Assembly (NCBI GenBank): GCA_903772945.1
Contig: CAICTM010001282.1
Span: 1-32,479 of the forward strand
Length of the DNA: 32,479 nucleotides
DNA from: Seminavis robusta
Taxonomy: Eukaryota > Bacillariophyta > Bacillariophyceae > Naviculales > Naviculaceae
Direction of reading: 5' to 3'
The notes beneath the pieces are model-generated. The model was not told the DNA's origin. It saw nothing but the letters and a program-made list of their open reading frames with translations, and did no database searches. Shown here piece by piece: positions 9,320 through 18,855 of this stretch (its first letter is position 1; each line of letters begins with the position of its first letter). The translations under genes and the position numbers were made by a program.

Positions 9320-9379
9320 GGTATCCGTTACACAAGATTTGAATCTGCGATCATGTGATTGTGACGCATTTCCTGACGT
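9320..9379 (-). repeat. Right inverted repeat of two-gene element
   Basis: TGACGCATTTCCTGACGT (9362-9379) is the reverse complement of the left core with two mismatches. ATTTGAATCT (9337-9346) is the complement of the left AGATTCAAAT. The weaker GGTATCCGTTA block at 9320-9330 resembles the left TTAACGTACC region. Confidence 0.6.
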
Positions 9380-10243
9380 ATTTAATGTTCTTCAGACGTC
9401 TTTACCTAGGGGGAGATGAACGGTCATTGCCAACGCCCCTCTTTTCTTTAAGTAACATGACCTGCAGACTCTCTCGGATGTCTCGTACATGACCTGGCAT
9501 GCTCTCAAACGGGAATCAGGAATTCAAAGGTTAACCCTCTCCCTCTTCTTCTTCTTTTTCCCTCCCCCGCGCTGCTGCCTAACCCCCCCATAAACTCTCC
9601 AACAGGCTTCTTGCACCGTGAGGCATCATTTTCCCAATAATAGCTACCTCAAGAGAGAAGGCATACCGTATGAATAGGGAAGTACACGTACATGTAGATA
9701 CCGTAGCAGCATTTCGACAACTGCTACTCTACCTAAATAAGTGTGGGAGACGGCTACAAACAGGCAAGTCGGCAAAATCTCTTTTGTTTCTGTCCTTATT
9801 AGTGTCAATTGTTGTTTTTTGTGTAGTACTACATGATTTTGTTCTGAGAAGATTTCCGTCAAGCCCAGCAGCGAAGGCCGAATCCCAGTTCTTCTCTCGT
9901 TCTTGATCAATGAACTTTCTTGCGTGTTTAGTTGCTACCTGGTACTGCCAGATCTGGTTGTCGCCACGGCTAGTATGGTAGAATGATTCAATCACATTCT
10001 GTGTTTCTCAAAGGACAACTCCATGGTTAGTCATGCACGTGCGTAAGCAAGGGCAAGCAATCCAACCTGCTGACTGAACGTACCGTCTGGTTGGCTTCTT
10101 GTAGATTGATTCGATTCAATCATATTCTATGTTACGAGTCCATGTGGTATTGTCGAAGGCCGCCAATAGATTGGCTCGGGATCCATTGGCAGCAAGGTCA
10201 TCGTCAATCTCCGCCTGATTGGGGCGTATTGGCCCAGCAGCCC
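9380..10243. other. Intergenic, no gene seen
   Basis: There is a polypyrimidine tract at about 9541-9575 and an imperfect direct repeat (ATTCAATCACATTCTGTG near 9986 and ATTCAATCATATTCTATG near 10114). Short open frames at 9644-9910 lie on both strands and have no coding character, so they are not called. Confidence 0.5.
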
Positions 10244-11077
10244 TTACTGATTGAGCAACATCTGGAGGACTTCGTCCCGCTGGCGTCTTTCTCTGTCCTG
10301 ATCGCGGTTGGCATCTACACGCCGAAACTGTTCAATAATCCGAACAAACATAAAGTCTCGATCTCTGTTGTTGTGTACCGACATGTTGTTTTGCTGTTGC
10401 GCTCGGAGCATGTCCATAGTGGCGCCCACAGCCGCTTGTTGACGACGAGTTTCTTCTTCTCTGGACTCTATCCAACGAATAGTTTCTCGTTCCTCACGAT
10501 GTGCTTCGGCTACCTGACGCTGTTGATTCAAATTCAGCAGACAATGCCGCGCTTGAGCAGCCAGGTCTGCAATGACTGCCGCACGACCGGTCATCATGTG
10601 CGCTGGAACAGGTACCACTATGGGGAGGCCTCCTGCTGGAAGAACCAATGGCGGACGGCCAGTTGCCATCGTTGCCTGGTACACTGGCGCCACCAGAGGG
10701 CCATTGGCAACCACCATTGCTTGTGTGCCATCAATGATTGGCGCCGGCACAACAGTGCGCAAAGTGTTGCTCTCCTGTCGGCGAGGGAAATTTGGTGCTG
10801 CTGTTGTCTGAGGCTGTAGCATCGCTTCCTGGCTGTCCGCAGCGACGTTCGCAATGGCGTGGGCACTCAATTGCTGGTGAGGGTGGTTCAAATGATCGTC
10901 GTGGTTTGGAGATGCCAACAGTTGCCGAATTTCTTGAACCGTTAGGGTGACATTTCCGTTCTCGTCCGCGTTCTCCAAGAGCCGCTCTACTAGTAGTTGC
11001 TGTCGCATAGTCAGACCAGAAACATTCTGGATAGCACGATTCAAAATCGGCTCGTTGTCTTGGCGTTCTCCGGCCAT
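10244..11077 (-). CDS. Unrecognised Gln-rich coiled-coil protein
   Basis: The frame is open upstream to 11236, but the Met at 11077 (MAGERQDNEP) is the more likely start because the upstream part is Ser/Thr-rich and lacks coherent character. The resulting protein is about 277 aa. An N-terminal helical segment (LTMRQQLLVERLLENADENGNVTL, about residues 19-42) reads like a short Asp/Asn-rich EF-hand-type or simple helical region. The middle is Pro/Ala/Val-rich (VVPAPIIDGTQAMV, LPIVVPVPAHMM). The C-terminal third is Gln/Glu/Arg-rich with long predicted helices (REERETIRWIESREEETRRQ, DRERRQRDEVLQMLLNQ at the end), which fits a coiled coil. No signal peptide or membrane helix is seen. A cytosolic or nuclear scaffold is possible but unproven. 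Apparently single exon. Confidence 0.6.
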   Translation of the reverse strand: MAGERQDNEPILNRAIQNVSGLTMRQQLLVERLLENADENGNVTLTVQEIRQLLASPNHDDHLNHPHQQLSAHAIANVAADSQEAMLQPQTTAAPNFPRRQESNTLRTVVPAPIIDGTQAMVVANGPLVAPVYQATMATGRPPLVLPAGGLPIVVPVPAHMMTGRAAVIADLAAQARHCLLNLNQQRQVAEAHREERETIRWIESREEETRRQQAAVGATMDMLRAQQQNNMSVHNNRDRDFMFVRIIEQFRRVDANRDQDRERRQRDEVLQMLLNQ

Positions 11078-12958
11078 GGTCGCGAAGACGCAAAAAGAAC
11101 GTACAGTCGACAGTAAGAGAACAAGAGATGAGCGTTGGATGTCGACGTGCTTCGTTGTCTTCACTGGTAGGGATCCCTCTTGGTTCTTGGTTCTTCCTGT
11201 AGTTACAGATTGTTGCGTTGGAGAGAGAGACGACACTAGCGTTGCATCCTTGTTGGCTTGTTGGCTTGGTCGAAAGAGGAGAGCGGAGAGGAATTGTGGC
11301 TTGGTGGAAGCGAATCAACCTTGGTCTCGAAGACAGCTTTGGGAGTCAGGTAGCTGTGGGAAATATCATATTCATGCAAATGAGTAAATCTGAGCTTTAA
11401 CCCTATATTTACCTCACCTACATGTTCTAGCAAGTGAGTCCTGTATAAATTCATTATTCGTGACTGGTGCCCTCTCTTTATGGAAGCATGGCAATGCACC
11501 GTACATTTCCCCCTTCCAAGGCGAATGGTTGTGTTGCATGTGGCTGTTGTGCGTTGTGCTTTGTGAGAAACAACGCACAGCACAGTTGTTCTTGAACGTT
11601 TCACTGCACGGGAGTGACTCAGATGAGGCACGAACAATCGACCTGCAGATGATCGACTTAGATTGCGACAGTTCCTGGTTGAAGGATCATCTGGTACCTG
11701 TGGAGCTAGGACCGTCCATCGAGATCGATATGGGTTGGTTTCAAGTAGCATGTGGGGCGGTGAGACAGCAAGATTCGATTGTATGGAGACCGTCGTTTTC
11801 CTTGGGCTGAGACTTCCTGTGTCATAAAACTGCGTACAGTACATACATACCGGTACGGTAGCTGCTGGGAAGCATGCCTCTCTCAAGAGCTGCCTCCAAA
11901 ACTCTCCGACTAGAGGCCCTCGTGCCCTTAAAAAAGATGGAGCCGAAAGGAACGAGCTTGCTTCTTCACTCTAGTAGGATGTCAACAATGTCAGGCTTGG
12001 CACCAGCCAGCCAATCCAGAGAACTGAAGATAGCTCCCGCTGCCAACACTGCATGTGGTCACCGAGCCACTCCCGTCTGAACACCACCAGCAACGGTACC
12101 GGTAGCCAGACTGAACCGTCCCCATGGTCAATGGTGACCCGGATAGGATTGGAGCTGCATGTAGACTAAAGTATTTCAAAGGGCAAATAAATCGCGGGAT
12201 TAGATCATCACCGACTGCTGGCCATGGCCGAAATTCGCCGATCCCGAGCCGGTGATGTCTTTCCGAATTCTGATTGCAGGTCACCTTTCAACCTCTTAAA
12301 TCGTTTCTTGAGCTTCCAGCCAAGGGAAGTACTTCTCTTATCTTCTTTGTGCTACTGTAAGTCATTGATAAGGTCACCAAATTTGTATTGTACAATACGT
12401 CGCTCAGTGAATACTCCATCCAATACCGCGAACTTTTCCAAGTAACTGGAACCGAGTGGAAAAGTCGGCGAAGCAAAGCCACTCACACTGCGTGCGAACT
12501 GCGACCAAGGGCAGGGCTAACTAAGGGTTCACTGGTACCGATACCGGTGAGGTCGTGAGGTCCTTCTACCGGCTGTTGTGGCTTGGGTCCATGGGGAGTG
12601 GGGACGTGGGGACCCCCGCTGGGCTCTGCCGAGCACTGCCGAATAAACACTGCACAGAAAGGGGAATGAAGAAAGATGAAGAGCACGAACGAAGAACTGG
12701 TAGCCACGGTTGAACTTCTTTCGGAAGGCAAAAACTGCACAGACTGATGGCGCGACTCGGGCAACCTCCAACACGAAGCCCCAGCAGCTAAGGTTTTCAT
12801 GCAGCCTCTCACAAATTGCAAACAACCATCAAAACAAACCACAAACCCAAGACAACAAACCACCAACCAAGCAGATAATAGCAACAAGTGAGCAAACCAT
12901 CGACGAAGAACAGACAAGCTACACAAGAAACAGATCATATCATAAAATACAATCCACA
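11078..12958. other. Long gene-poor stretch
   Basis: Open frames here (11236-11886 minus, 11460-11810 plus, 12483-12992 minus) overlap one another and carry no recognisable domain. The plus frame at 11580-11790 is the most coding-like, with acidic residues and few rare codons, but it has no supporting motif. On the minus strand, 12060-11985 reads AVLAAGAIFSSLDWLAG and similar for about 30 codons, possibly a fossil exon. Palindromic ACCGGTA clusters occur near 11850, 12095 and 12540. Confidence 0.4.
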
Positions 12959-13609
12959 ATGTTGAACCGCAGTACCAGCAACCCATCCACAAGAAGAATC
13001 AGAAGGCGTTCTTCCAACGAGAGAACCTACAAGCTCGACCTTGACGCCAACCATATTGAAAGCCTCATTAGATGGTTGTGCGAGGAAAGCAGTGATGATT
13101 TCCTCGCAAAAGCCTACCGCCAACGGTATCAAGGTCTCGGAGAGCGACAGCAGCCACACAACCAGAACAACACATGGACACAAGAAGACCTCTGTGACGT
13201 TATCTCCGCCATCCAAGCACTCCTTAGTTCCGTCACCAATCCACCCTCGTCAATGGTTGCCGAAGCACACTCCACTATCGGTATCATTCACCAAAGATTG
13301 AATCAAGACGCACGAGCAACCCAGTCGTTCATGCAAGCCCTGTGGGTTCAAGCTTCCAGTGATGACGTCTCTCCAATCACCATTGGAATGACCAAAACAA
13401 GACTTGCCCTTGCCTATGGCCGCAAAGGAGAGAGCCAAAAGGCAATCAGTCTACTAGAAAAAGCCATTCAGGACTTTCGAGAGGGCGGCCTTAGTGAAGA
13501 GCACGAGCTCGTGACCCGAGCCAAGGAAGCCCTCCATGCTTTCCATTTGGCAGAAACCGCAAGAAGAAACCGATCCAACAGTCGTCGTATTTCTCAGGGA
13601 GCCGCTTAA
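12959..13609 (+). CDS. TPR-like repeat protein (paralogue A)
   Basis: The Met at 12959 (MLNRSTSNPSTRR) is chosen because the upstream open frame to 12710 is Gln/Thr/Asn-rich and resembles a leader. The protein is 216 aa: a basic, Ser/Arg-rich N-terminus, then a helical region, then two TPR-like helix pairs (HSTIGIIHQRLNQDARATQS...ALW, and RLALAYGRKGESQKAISLLEKAI, about residues 100-165), and a basic C-terminal tail. The second pair matches the TPR signature (A at 8, G/Y positions, A at 20). A diverged copy lies at 30190-30927 with the same HS-IG-I / ALW-Q / RL-L-Y / G-x-x-KA framework. TPR units usually mediate protein-protein contacts; the partner is unknown. Single exon, no targeting signal. 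Confidence 0.7.
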   Translation: MLNRSTSNPSTRRIRRRSSNERTYKLDLDANHIESLIRWLCEESSDDFLAKAYRQRYQGLGERQQPHNQNNTWTQEDLCDVISAIQALLSSVTNPPSSMVAEAHSTIGIIHQRLNQDARATQSFMQALWVQASSDDVSPITIGMTKTRLALAYGRKGESQKAISLLEKAIQDFREGGLSEEHELVTRAKEALHAFHLAETARRNRSNSRRISQGAA

Positions 13610-14347
13610 GAATAGAGAGTTACTCTAAATCACGCTTAGAAATCTTTTTCCCAATTTAAACATTCTCGAGGCAGACTAGCTAGAGTACAGAAAGAGTGGG
13701 GTAGTGGGGCTTTGCTTTCGTGTTCATACGCTCATACGCACTCGTTGGCTCGGGGCGGGGGTTGCCCAAGGCTCCCCAAGCCAACACTCCATCCGAAGCT
13801 ACAGATAAAGGAGGAGACTCTAAAGAAGGGTCTTGCCGCGTCAGCAGCGGATCTTCGAGAACTAGATGGTGAAGAGGACTATTCCTTGCTGGATGCACGG
13901 GCGGATGCAATGACAATCGTTGTCGTGGTACCGCAGTGGGAGCTCGCAGCTGCTGGAAAGAGAGCCCAGAAAACTTTCTCCCGATGCAAGGGCCACCCGC
14001 CAAGGCATGTAGCCGCTCACAGGCTTGGAGATTCTTGACGCTCGAGGTATCACCCACCCATTTAGCCAAGCCTCCGTACATGCATCCCCGCCCGTTCCAT
14101 TCGCGAAGTTTGGCCTTGAAAGTCTAAGCCAACAAGATGCCTCGCACGGCAGCTTTAACTTTACGCCATGGGAGGCATGGATTGTAGGGAGAAAGACGTA
14201 CCATTTGAACTGATCTTCCGGTTTTGTTCATGCAGTTATATTCGATCAGCTCTAATTGATAACCTCTGCGTAGCGTTTCCCTTGCATCTTGCATGAGGTG
14301 GGGACCCTCGGTTGTGATTGAGCCAGCTAGATAGCTTTGACGTGTGT
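13610..14347. other. Intergenic left of hAT-like element
   Basis: Two open frames on opposite strands (13712-14038 plus and 13680-14081 minus) overlap completely. The plus one has a plausible acidic stretch (ADLRELDGEEDYSLLDARAD), but nothing identifies it as a gene. No RNA gene is seen. Confidence 0.4.
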
Positions 14348-14355
14348 GACTTTAT
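14348..14355 (+). repeat. Target-site duplication, left copy
   Basis: GACTTTAT directly precedes the left end of the hAT-like element and is repeated exactly at 18536-18543, directly after its right end. Eight bases is the duplication length expected for hAT transposons. Confidence 0.65.
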
Positions 14356-14837
14356 GGCCCTCACTATGATACGTTTGGATCAATCCTGGCCGGCCGGCGA
14401 ACTAAATTTTTAGACTCACATTTTGCGAGAAAAACCGTTGCTCTGGGAGCCTGAACGTAGCTATTTGAAAATGTGTTAGCCTGTGCTAGGGTTGGAAATG
14501 AAGCTTGGTCAGTGTGTTGAGAAGGTTGATGTCCAATGGCAGCACGGGGCTATCCATCGTCAAAGAGAATTTAAGATTTCCCCAGAGCGCATGTTTGCGC
14601 CATCTTCTGGGGTAACCCGAATTCTAATTTCATGGGTGAAGCTTGGGAAAGCTCTGCGACCAAATCCTCGTAGTAGTAATTTCTACGTATGACGTCATGA
14701 GATGCAATCGGCCACAATTTCGAGAGTATCGAAACATCATCAAACCTGAACGGACGAAATGGGGATAGTTTTCTGCTTCAAAGAAACACGATGAGGGCTC
14801 TCTTCTTTATAGTCTCCGTGGTTGAAAAGAAAACGCC

Positions 14838-17090
14838 ATGGCGCCAAGTGCCTCCTCGAGTAGCCGCAGCAGTGACAGCGGCGGCAGCCGCCGGTCTGGT
14901 AGGTTGATTGCTGCGTTGCAGAAAGATGATCCAAAGCCAAAGATCGCTCCTTTGAAACCCATGAACCGGATTTTGTATTGCACTGATTGGCCCTTGGAAC
15001 GAAACTTGCTCTGTAGTGGGTGTGTCTTCTATGAAGACGCTTCGCTCACATGCAAACTTGGCAAGTCAAGGGAAGAAAGCCACTCATCAGAGAAATTCTT
15101 GTGCATCAAGCCATGGACTATGGATCCAACCACCTGTGATGTTTCTCTGAAGTACAACCGATCTCCTGGATGGCTTGCAAATATTCAATCTTTCCTCAAG
15201 GACACATTCATTGCCAACGCTGATCGCCTCATTGAAACTCCAGTTGCACATTTAGCCACAAAGAGAGCATTACCAGAAACTGTGCCAGGAAGTGAGGAAG
15301 GTAGCGCAGTTAGTGATCTAACACCTGGCGAAGCTGCGGCAATCGTGGAAGTGCAAGTTGATGGTCGCAAAAAGAAGAAAGCCAAAAGCGATGTATCTTT
15401 GGAAACCAAGAGTGTCAACAGCCAAGGTCATGAATTCGAAATCACCGGAATTCCCAAGTCACACGCAGTTATCCACCGAAATCAACTTGCTTGTTTGAAG
15501 AATAGCCACAGCATTCTCCAGACTTTGAGAGAGTCCTTTTGTCACGAGCGTTTCACCCTTCAAGCTTCCCATGAAATGAAGACAATTCTGGGGGTGGCAC
15601 TTTCCAGTTGCCCCGCATTACCACTATCACAAGCAGCAGTGATGATGCCCATGTTCGTTGCAGCATTCTTGCGAGATGCGGGTGTCCTAGACACAAACAA
15701 ACTAGGCATCGAGAAGTACTCCAAATCTTTCCCCTCTGAAGCTACACTGAGAGAGATGATGTTCAAGATGGCAGCAGAGAACACTTATGAGTTAAGCGCC
15801 AAGTTGAAAGGAAAGCAAGTATTCCTTTCCTGTGACAAAGGAAACAAGAAGGGTGTCGGTCACTTTGCGAAAGTTGTGTCTTGGTATGATGACGAGAGAG
15901 TACAGAAACAGATCTTAGACATTGATGGATCCGGTGGGACGTCCATTGAGTGTGCTGATGCTATTATGTCTTCTTTGCGGAAGCTACGCCTAAATCTCAA
16001 GTTCCAAGGACAAACAACCGACAGTGGAGGAGGCGGTGTCTTGGATGGATTGGCTGCACACCTGACGTCTCGAAGTCTCTGCCGTCCTAACTACTTGGTC
16101 GCCCCTTGTGGATTGCACGTCCTTCAACTATCTGTCTCTGTCCCAGTAAATGACACAATGGGAGAAGGTGGTTTGGACAAAAGGAATTGCATGCAGCTTC
16201 TTCATTCCGTGTATGACTTACAAGAAAGTATGGAGATGGACGTTTGGAATACACATGTCAAAGAAGCATTGAAGTTTATGCAGGAACATGGCGAAGGATA
16301 CGATGGTGTCACTACTGGCGATAAGCAGTTTGCTGAGAAGTGGAACAAAGTGTTGACCTTTCGCCAGTTCGAGAACACATTGAATGGAAAAGAGAAGAAG
16401 AGAGTCCTACTTAAGATCAGCAAACCTGTTCTTACAAGATGGTGGAGTGTTGGCCAAACGGCACGTCTTGTGTTTGATGCTTACTTGCTTCTGGTACGGG
16501 TCACTCAAAGTGTGATCAACACACTGTCTACCAAGCCAAACAAAGTTGCGTCCGGTCTACAAGCACTGATGGTGGAGCCTTTACTCTATTCCGACTTGTC
16601 CTTTATCAATTGCTACCACAGCGTCTATTTGTGTCCACACTTTGGATGGTTCCAAGACGAAAAGGATTTGTCCGAGCTACCAGGATTCCAAGCTCACAAC
16701 ATCCTGGGCCGATACTTCCTCATTATCCAAGACTTGTCTATTATTAAGGCAACAGCTACAACTACACACCCAGCGTTCAAAGAGTTCCGCGGATCCTTGG
16801 AGAAGCTACCAGATGCCCTTATCGCGGAACAATCAAAGAAGGTCAACATCTTCCTTGATAAAGCTGTGACGTCCATCCACAAACACTTCAAGCGATGGGC
16901 CAATAAATCTCTGTTGCCTGCGGCACTTCTGTCAGAAGAACCACTGTCTTCCATTGTTGCAGCAGTCATCCTAGACAGAACGCAAGATCTTACAATGGAA
17001 CCGGCTGAGTATGGTTCTGAAGTACACAAACGCACATTCAAATTGGATGCTTACCTCTCTTTTGTCCAAGTGCACTACGCTAAAAGCTAG
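14838..17090 (+). CDS. hAT-like transposase, N-terminal and catalytic part
   Basis: 750 codons from ATG 14838 (context GCCATGG). The Ser/Arg-rich N-terminus is followed by a Cys cluster (CSGC, later C-x-L and C-I-K, about residues 58-90), probably zinc-binding. Then comes a basic stretch GRKKKKAK (about 176-183) that could be a nuclear localisation signal. The core has LSCDKGNKKGVGHF with Asp 333, QTTDSGGGG with Asp 395, CGLHVLQL with Cys 424/His 427, and LTRWWSVGQ with Trp 535. These match the order of catalytic and structural motifs in hAT/RNase-H-like transposases. The frame ends at TAG 17088-17090. Coding clearly resumes at 17483, so the protein is truncated here relative to its ancestor. 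The stop sits one base before a perfect GTAAAG donor-like sequence. Confidence 0.65.
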   Translation: MAPSASSSSRSSDSGGSRRSGRLIAALQKDDPKPKIAPLKPMNRILYCTDWPLERNLLCSGCVFYEDASLTCKLGKSREESHSSEKFLCIKPWTMDPTTCDVSLKYNRSPGWLANIQSFLKDTFIANADRLIETPVAHLATKRALPETVPGSEEGSAVSDLTPGEAAAIVEVQVDGRKKKKAKSDVSLETKSVNSQGHEFEITGIPKSHAVIHRNQLACLKNSHSILQTLRESFCHERFTLQASHEMKTILGVALSSCPALPLSQAAVMMPMFVAAFLRDAGVLDTNKLGIEKYSKSFPSEATLREMMFKMAAENTYELSAKLKGKQVFLSCDKGNKKGVGHFAKVVSWYDDERVQKQILDIDGSGGTSIECADAIMSSLRKLRLNLKFQGQTTDSGGGGVLDGLAAHLTSRSLCRPNYLVAPCGLHVLQLSVSVPVNDTMGEGGLDKRNCMQLLHSVYDLQESMEMDVWNTHVKEALKFMQEHGEGYDGVTTGDKQFAEKWNKVLTFRQFENTLNGKEKKRVLLKISKPVLTRWWSVGQTARLVFDAYLLLVRVTQSVINTLSTKPNKVASGLQALMVEPLLYSDLSFINCYHSVYLCPHFGWFQDEKDLSELPGFQAHNILGRYFLIIQDLSIIKATATTTHPAFKEFRGSLEKLPDALIAEQSKKVNIFLDKAVTSIHKHFKRWANKSLLPAALLSEEPLSSIVAAVILDRTQDLTMEPAEYGSEVHKRTFKLDAYLSFVQVHYAKS

Positions 17091-17497
17091 TGTAAAGATC
17101 TTTCGAGTGTTTTGAGTTTGAGAGAATGAAAGTTATGAGAGAGATTAGAAAGCTATGAAAACTAATCAATGAGAGAGATCATCATCAAGGGATCGTAGAT
17201 CTGGCTTCCCGCGGGAGACTATAAAGTGTGATAGAGTAGGTTGTGGTAGTAAGCCTACGTCTCTCCACGATCCTAAAACGGAACGCGTGGAAGGTCTGCC
17301 TAGCCTGGATCTAGTAGCGTGGAAGTACTCCACGCTGGCTAAATATCTAGAGCGATGTTTCATCATCAACCTAGTATGACTAGCGCGGTCATTGAGAACC
17401 AGTCTCAGATGACTATTCACGAGAGACTCAGTCATGAGTCGAACTCAAACCCTATCTAGGATCGAGTCGCGAATAAGGCTAAGAGCCGTGTATTGCA
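17091..17497. other. Intervening 0.4-kb segment: intron or solo-LTR-like insert
   Basis: Non-coding DNA separates the two halves of the hAT-like transposase. Reading 1: an intron with donor T|GTAAAG at 17092 (phase 1). The nearby acceptors (CAG ending 17504, AAG ending 17501) are also phase 1, so frame is kept, but the codon before the donor is TAG and the acceptor lacks a pyrimidine tract. Reading 2: a solo LTR of exactly 407 bp running TG to CA (TGTAAAG...ATTGCA), with a TATAAAG at 17220-17226. I found no matching 5-bp duplication (GCTAG versus CAAGC). A perfect hairpin AGCGTGGA-N5-TCCACGCT lies near 17313-17333. Confidence 0.45.
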
Positions 17498-18289
17498 CAA
17501 GCAGCGGTGGCAAAGAACAACACAGCTGATCAGGTGGATCAGCCATATCAGGCATTGGCAGTGCATGCAGCGACATTGGTCCTTGACGGTTTGGTTGACT
17601 TGCGACAGAAGGAAGAACCGTGTCCATATCGACATTGGATGTACCAAACCTACTTGCCGTTGGCCACTCACACGCAGTTTGTTGAGTCAGCCGTGAAGGA
17701 AGCCAAGAATGTGTCAAGCACCGACAGATCCGAACAGCTACGTTCTGTGTATGCTGTCAACAGATCAGCCAATGTGCACTCTGTTGGGGTGTTGCGAGAG
17801 ATGACATCAACAGAAAGGATCCAAGCTCTTCTTGTGAGCGCTCGCAACCACCATGACCGACACATGGAGTACAAAAAGGAAGACAACCAGTACACTGCTG
17901 CTTTGGCTGACATTGACTCCATCATTCGCGAGGACCACTTCAAGCACGAGCGAATTGAACAGCTAAAGGCTGAGGCCATTCAAAAGGGAGGACGCAACAA
18001 GAAAGAAAATGCAATCCAAAAGAAAACTGGCGTCCACAAGACAACACTCATGATGGACATGTTTCCATATGGAAAGATCAAGAAGGCGCTTCATTTCCAT
18101 GCAGTCAAGACAGAGCTGCTCTTCCGGGGTGTTGACGAAGCAACCATTGATGCCATGGGTATCCGTGATCGAGTGAAGAGCCTTCGACAGCATGAAACTG
18201 GTCGTGTCGCGGACCAACAAGAGGAGATCAAAACTGCCGCGGAGAAGGCTTTCACTCCATTGTCAGCGGCTATGTTTCCACAGTCCTAA
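17483..18289 (+). CDS. hAT-like transposase, C-terminal part
   Basis: The frame is open from 17483 after TAA 17480. The GTG at 17507 is only the first start-like codon, and the piece has no ATG near its beginning, so it is the downstream part of the gene at 14838, not a separate protein. It encodes about 268 residues. These include YRHWMYQTYLPLATHTQF, a Ser/Thr/Arg segment (SSTDRSEQLRSVYAVNRSAN), a long charged helical region (residues about 120-190), and a lysine-rich patch GGRNKKENAIQKKTG. It ends FTPLSAAMFPQS. Together the two blocks make about 1,010 residues, a plausible full transposase length. Composition and codon use match the upstream block, which supports a single original gene. Confidence 0.55.
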   Translation, partial: EPCIAQAAVAKNNTADQVDQPYQALAVHAATLVLDGLVDLRQKEEPCPYRHWMYQTYLPLATHTQFVESAVKEAKNVSSTDRSEQLRSVYAVNRSANVHSVGVLREMTSTERIQALLVSARNHHDRHMEYKKEDNQYTAALADIDSIIREDHFKHERIEQLKAEAIQKGGRNKKENAIQKKTGVHKTTLMMDMFPYGKIKKALHFHAVKTELLFRGVDEATIDAMGIRDRVKSLRQHETGRVADQQEEIKTAAEKAFTPLSAAMFPQS

Positions 18290-18535
18290 CACTTGTTGCC
18301 TTCCTCCTCTCACAGTACTGATAAAGAGGGGTGCCATGCACCTCCATCGTAACATGTAAACAACCAAAGAGTGGTATCTTCCTTGTCGGCCGTTGTTGAT
18401 ATGCCTGTTGTTGTGTTTGTTCTATGAGCGATGACCTGGTGACGTCATTCTTGATGTACCAGGTCTACGTGTGGGGGCCGTAGCGCAGAGCCAAGTACCA
18501 GAAAATCGATCTTTCTACGGTGAGTGAGGGCCATA

Positions 18536-18543
18536 GACTTTAT
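18536..18543 (+). repeat. Target-site duplication, right copy
   Basis: An exact second copy of GACTTTAT follows the right inverted end AGTGAGGGCCATA. It pairs with 14348-14355. Confidence 0.65.
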
Positions 18544-18855
18544 TATGGCGCTGACCTTGCCGCCGTGCTCTTGCGAAACAATGACGAAATTGGGCAATTT
18601 CGGAAGATGTACATTTCCGGAAACGATTTGACACTTACCTGGTAGATTCTTAGGATGTGGAGACAATTTCGGTTATCACTGCTCCGGTTTCTATTTTCGG
18701 TTCATGGAACACTCACACCTTGGCACTCCATTCTGGGAGCTCTGTTGACATTGATATCCGATATCCACTCCTCTCTTCCACTGGTCTTGACTGTCACAGC
18801 TACTGTCGCTCACCCTTGCTTCCAACGAGGTCGTCCCTCTCTCATTCGCATCGCC

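Larger units (their letters stand above)
5401..9379. mobile_element. Two-gene DNA transposon bounded by inverted repeats
   Basis: Inverted end sequences (5401-5447 and 9320-9379) enclose a plus-strand transposase-type gene and a convergent minus-strand gene of unknown function. The coding regions end 60 bp apart. The outer 18 bases match at 16 positions (ACATCAGCAAATGCGTCA versus ACGTCAGGAAATGCGTCA on the reverse strand). A second shared block, AGATTCAAAT, follows after a gap of different length, then a weaker TTAACG/GTAACG block. No clear target-site duplication was found, so the exact termini are uncertain. The left end also contains a TATAAAGA close to the inverted repeat. The size is about 4.0 kb. 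The frameshifts in the first gene suggest that this copy is not autonomous. Confidence 0.55.
14356..18535 (+). mobile_element. hAT-like DNA transposon, 4180 bp
   Basis: The left end begins GGCCCTCACT and the right end finishes AGTGAGGGCC followed by ATA. Counting the adjoining bases, TATGGCCCTCACT and AGTGAGGGCCATA are a perfect 13-bp inverted pair. The similarity continues inward imperfectly (GATCAATCCTGG versus GATCGATTTTCTGG on the other strand). A perfect 8-bp direct repeat, GACTTTAT, flanks it, with a 3-base asymmetry (ATA) at the right end. Inside is one transposase reading in two blocks, 14838-17090 and 17483-18289. About 480 bp of 5' and 245 bp of 3' non-coding element DNA flank the gene. 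It sits about 0.3 kb upstream of the ankyrin-type gene. Confidence 0.7.

Noticed and set aside
11236..11886. 216-codon minus-strand open frame
   Set aside because: Ser/Thr/Arg-rich without a pattern, and it overlaps a plus frame that is slightly more coding-like; neither has a domain.
13680..14081. Overlapping frames on both strands
   Set aside because: Both cannot be real, and neither shows a recognisable domain.
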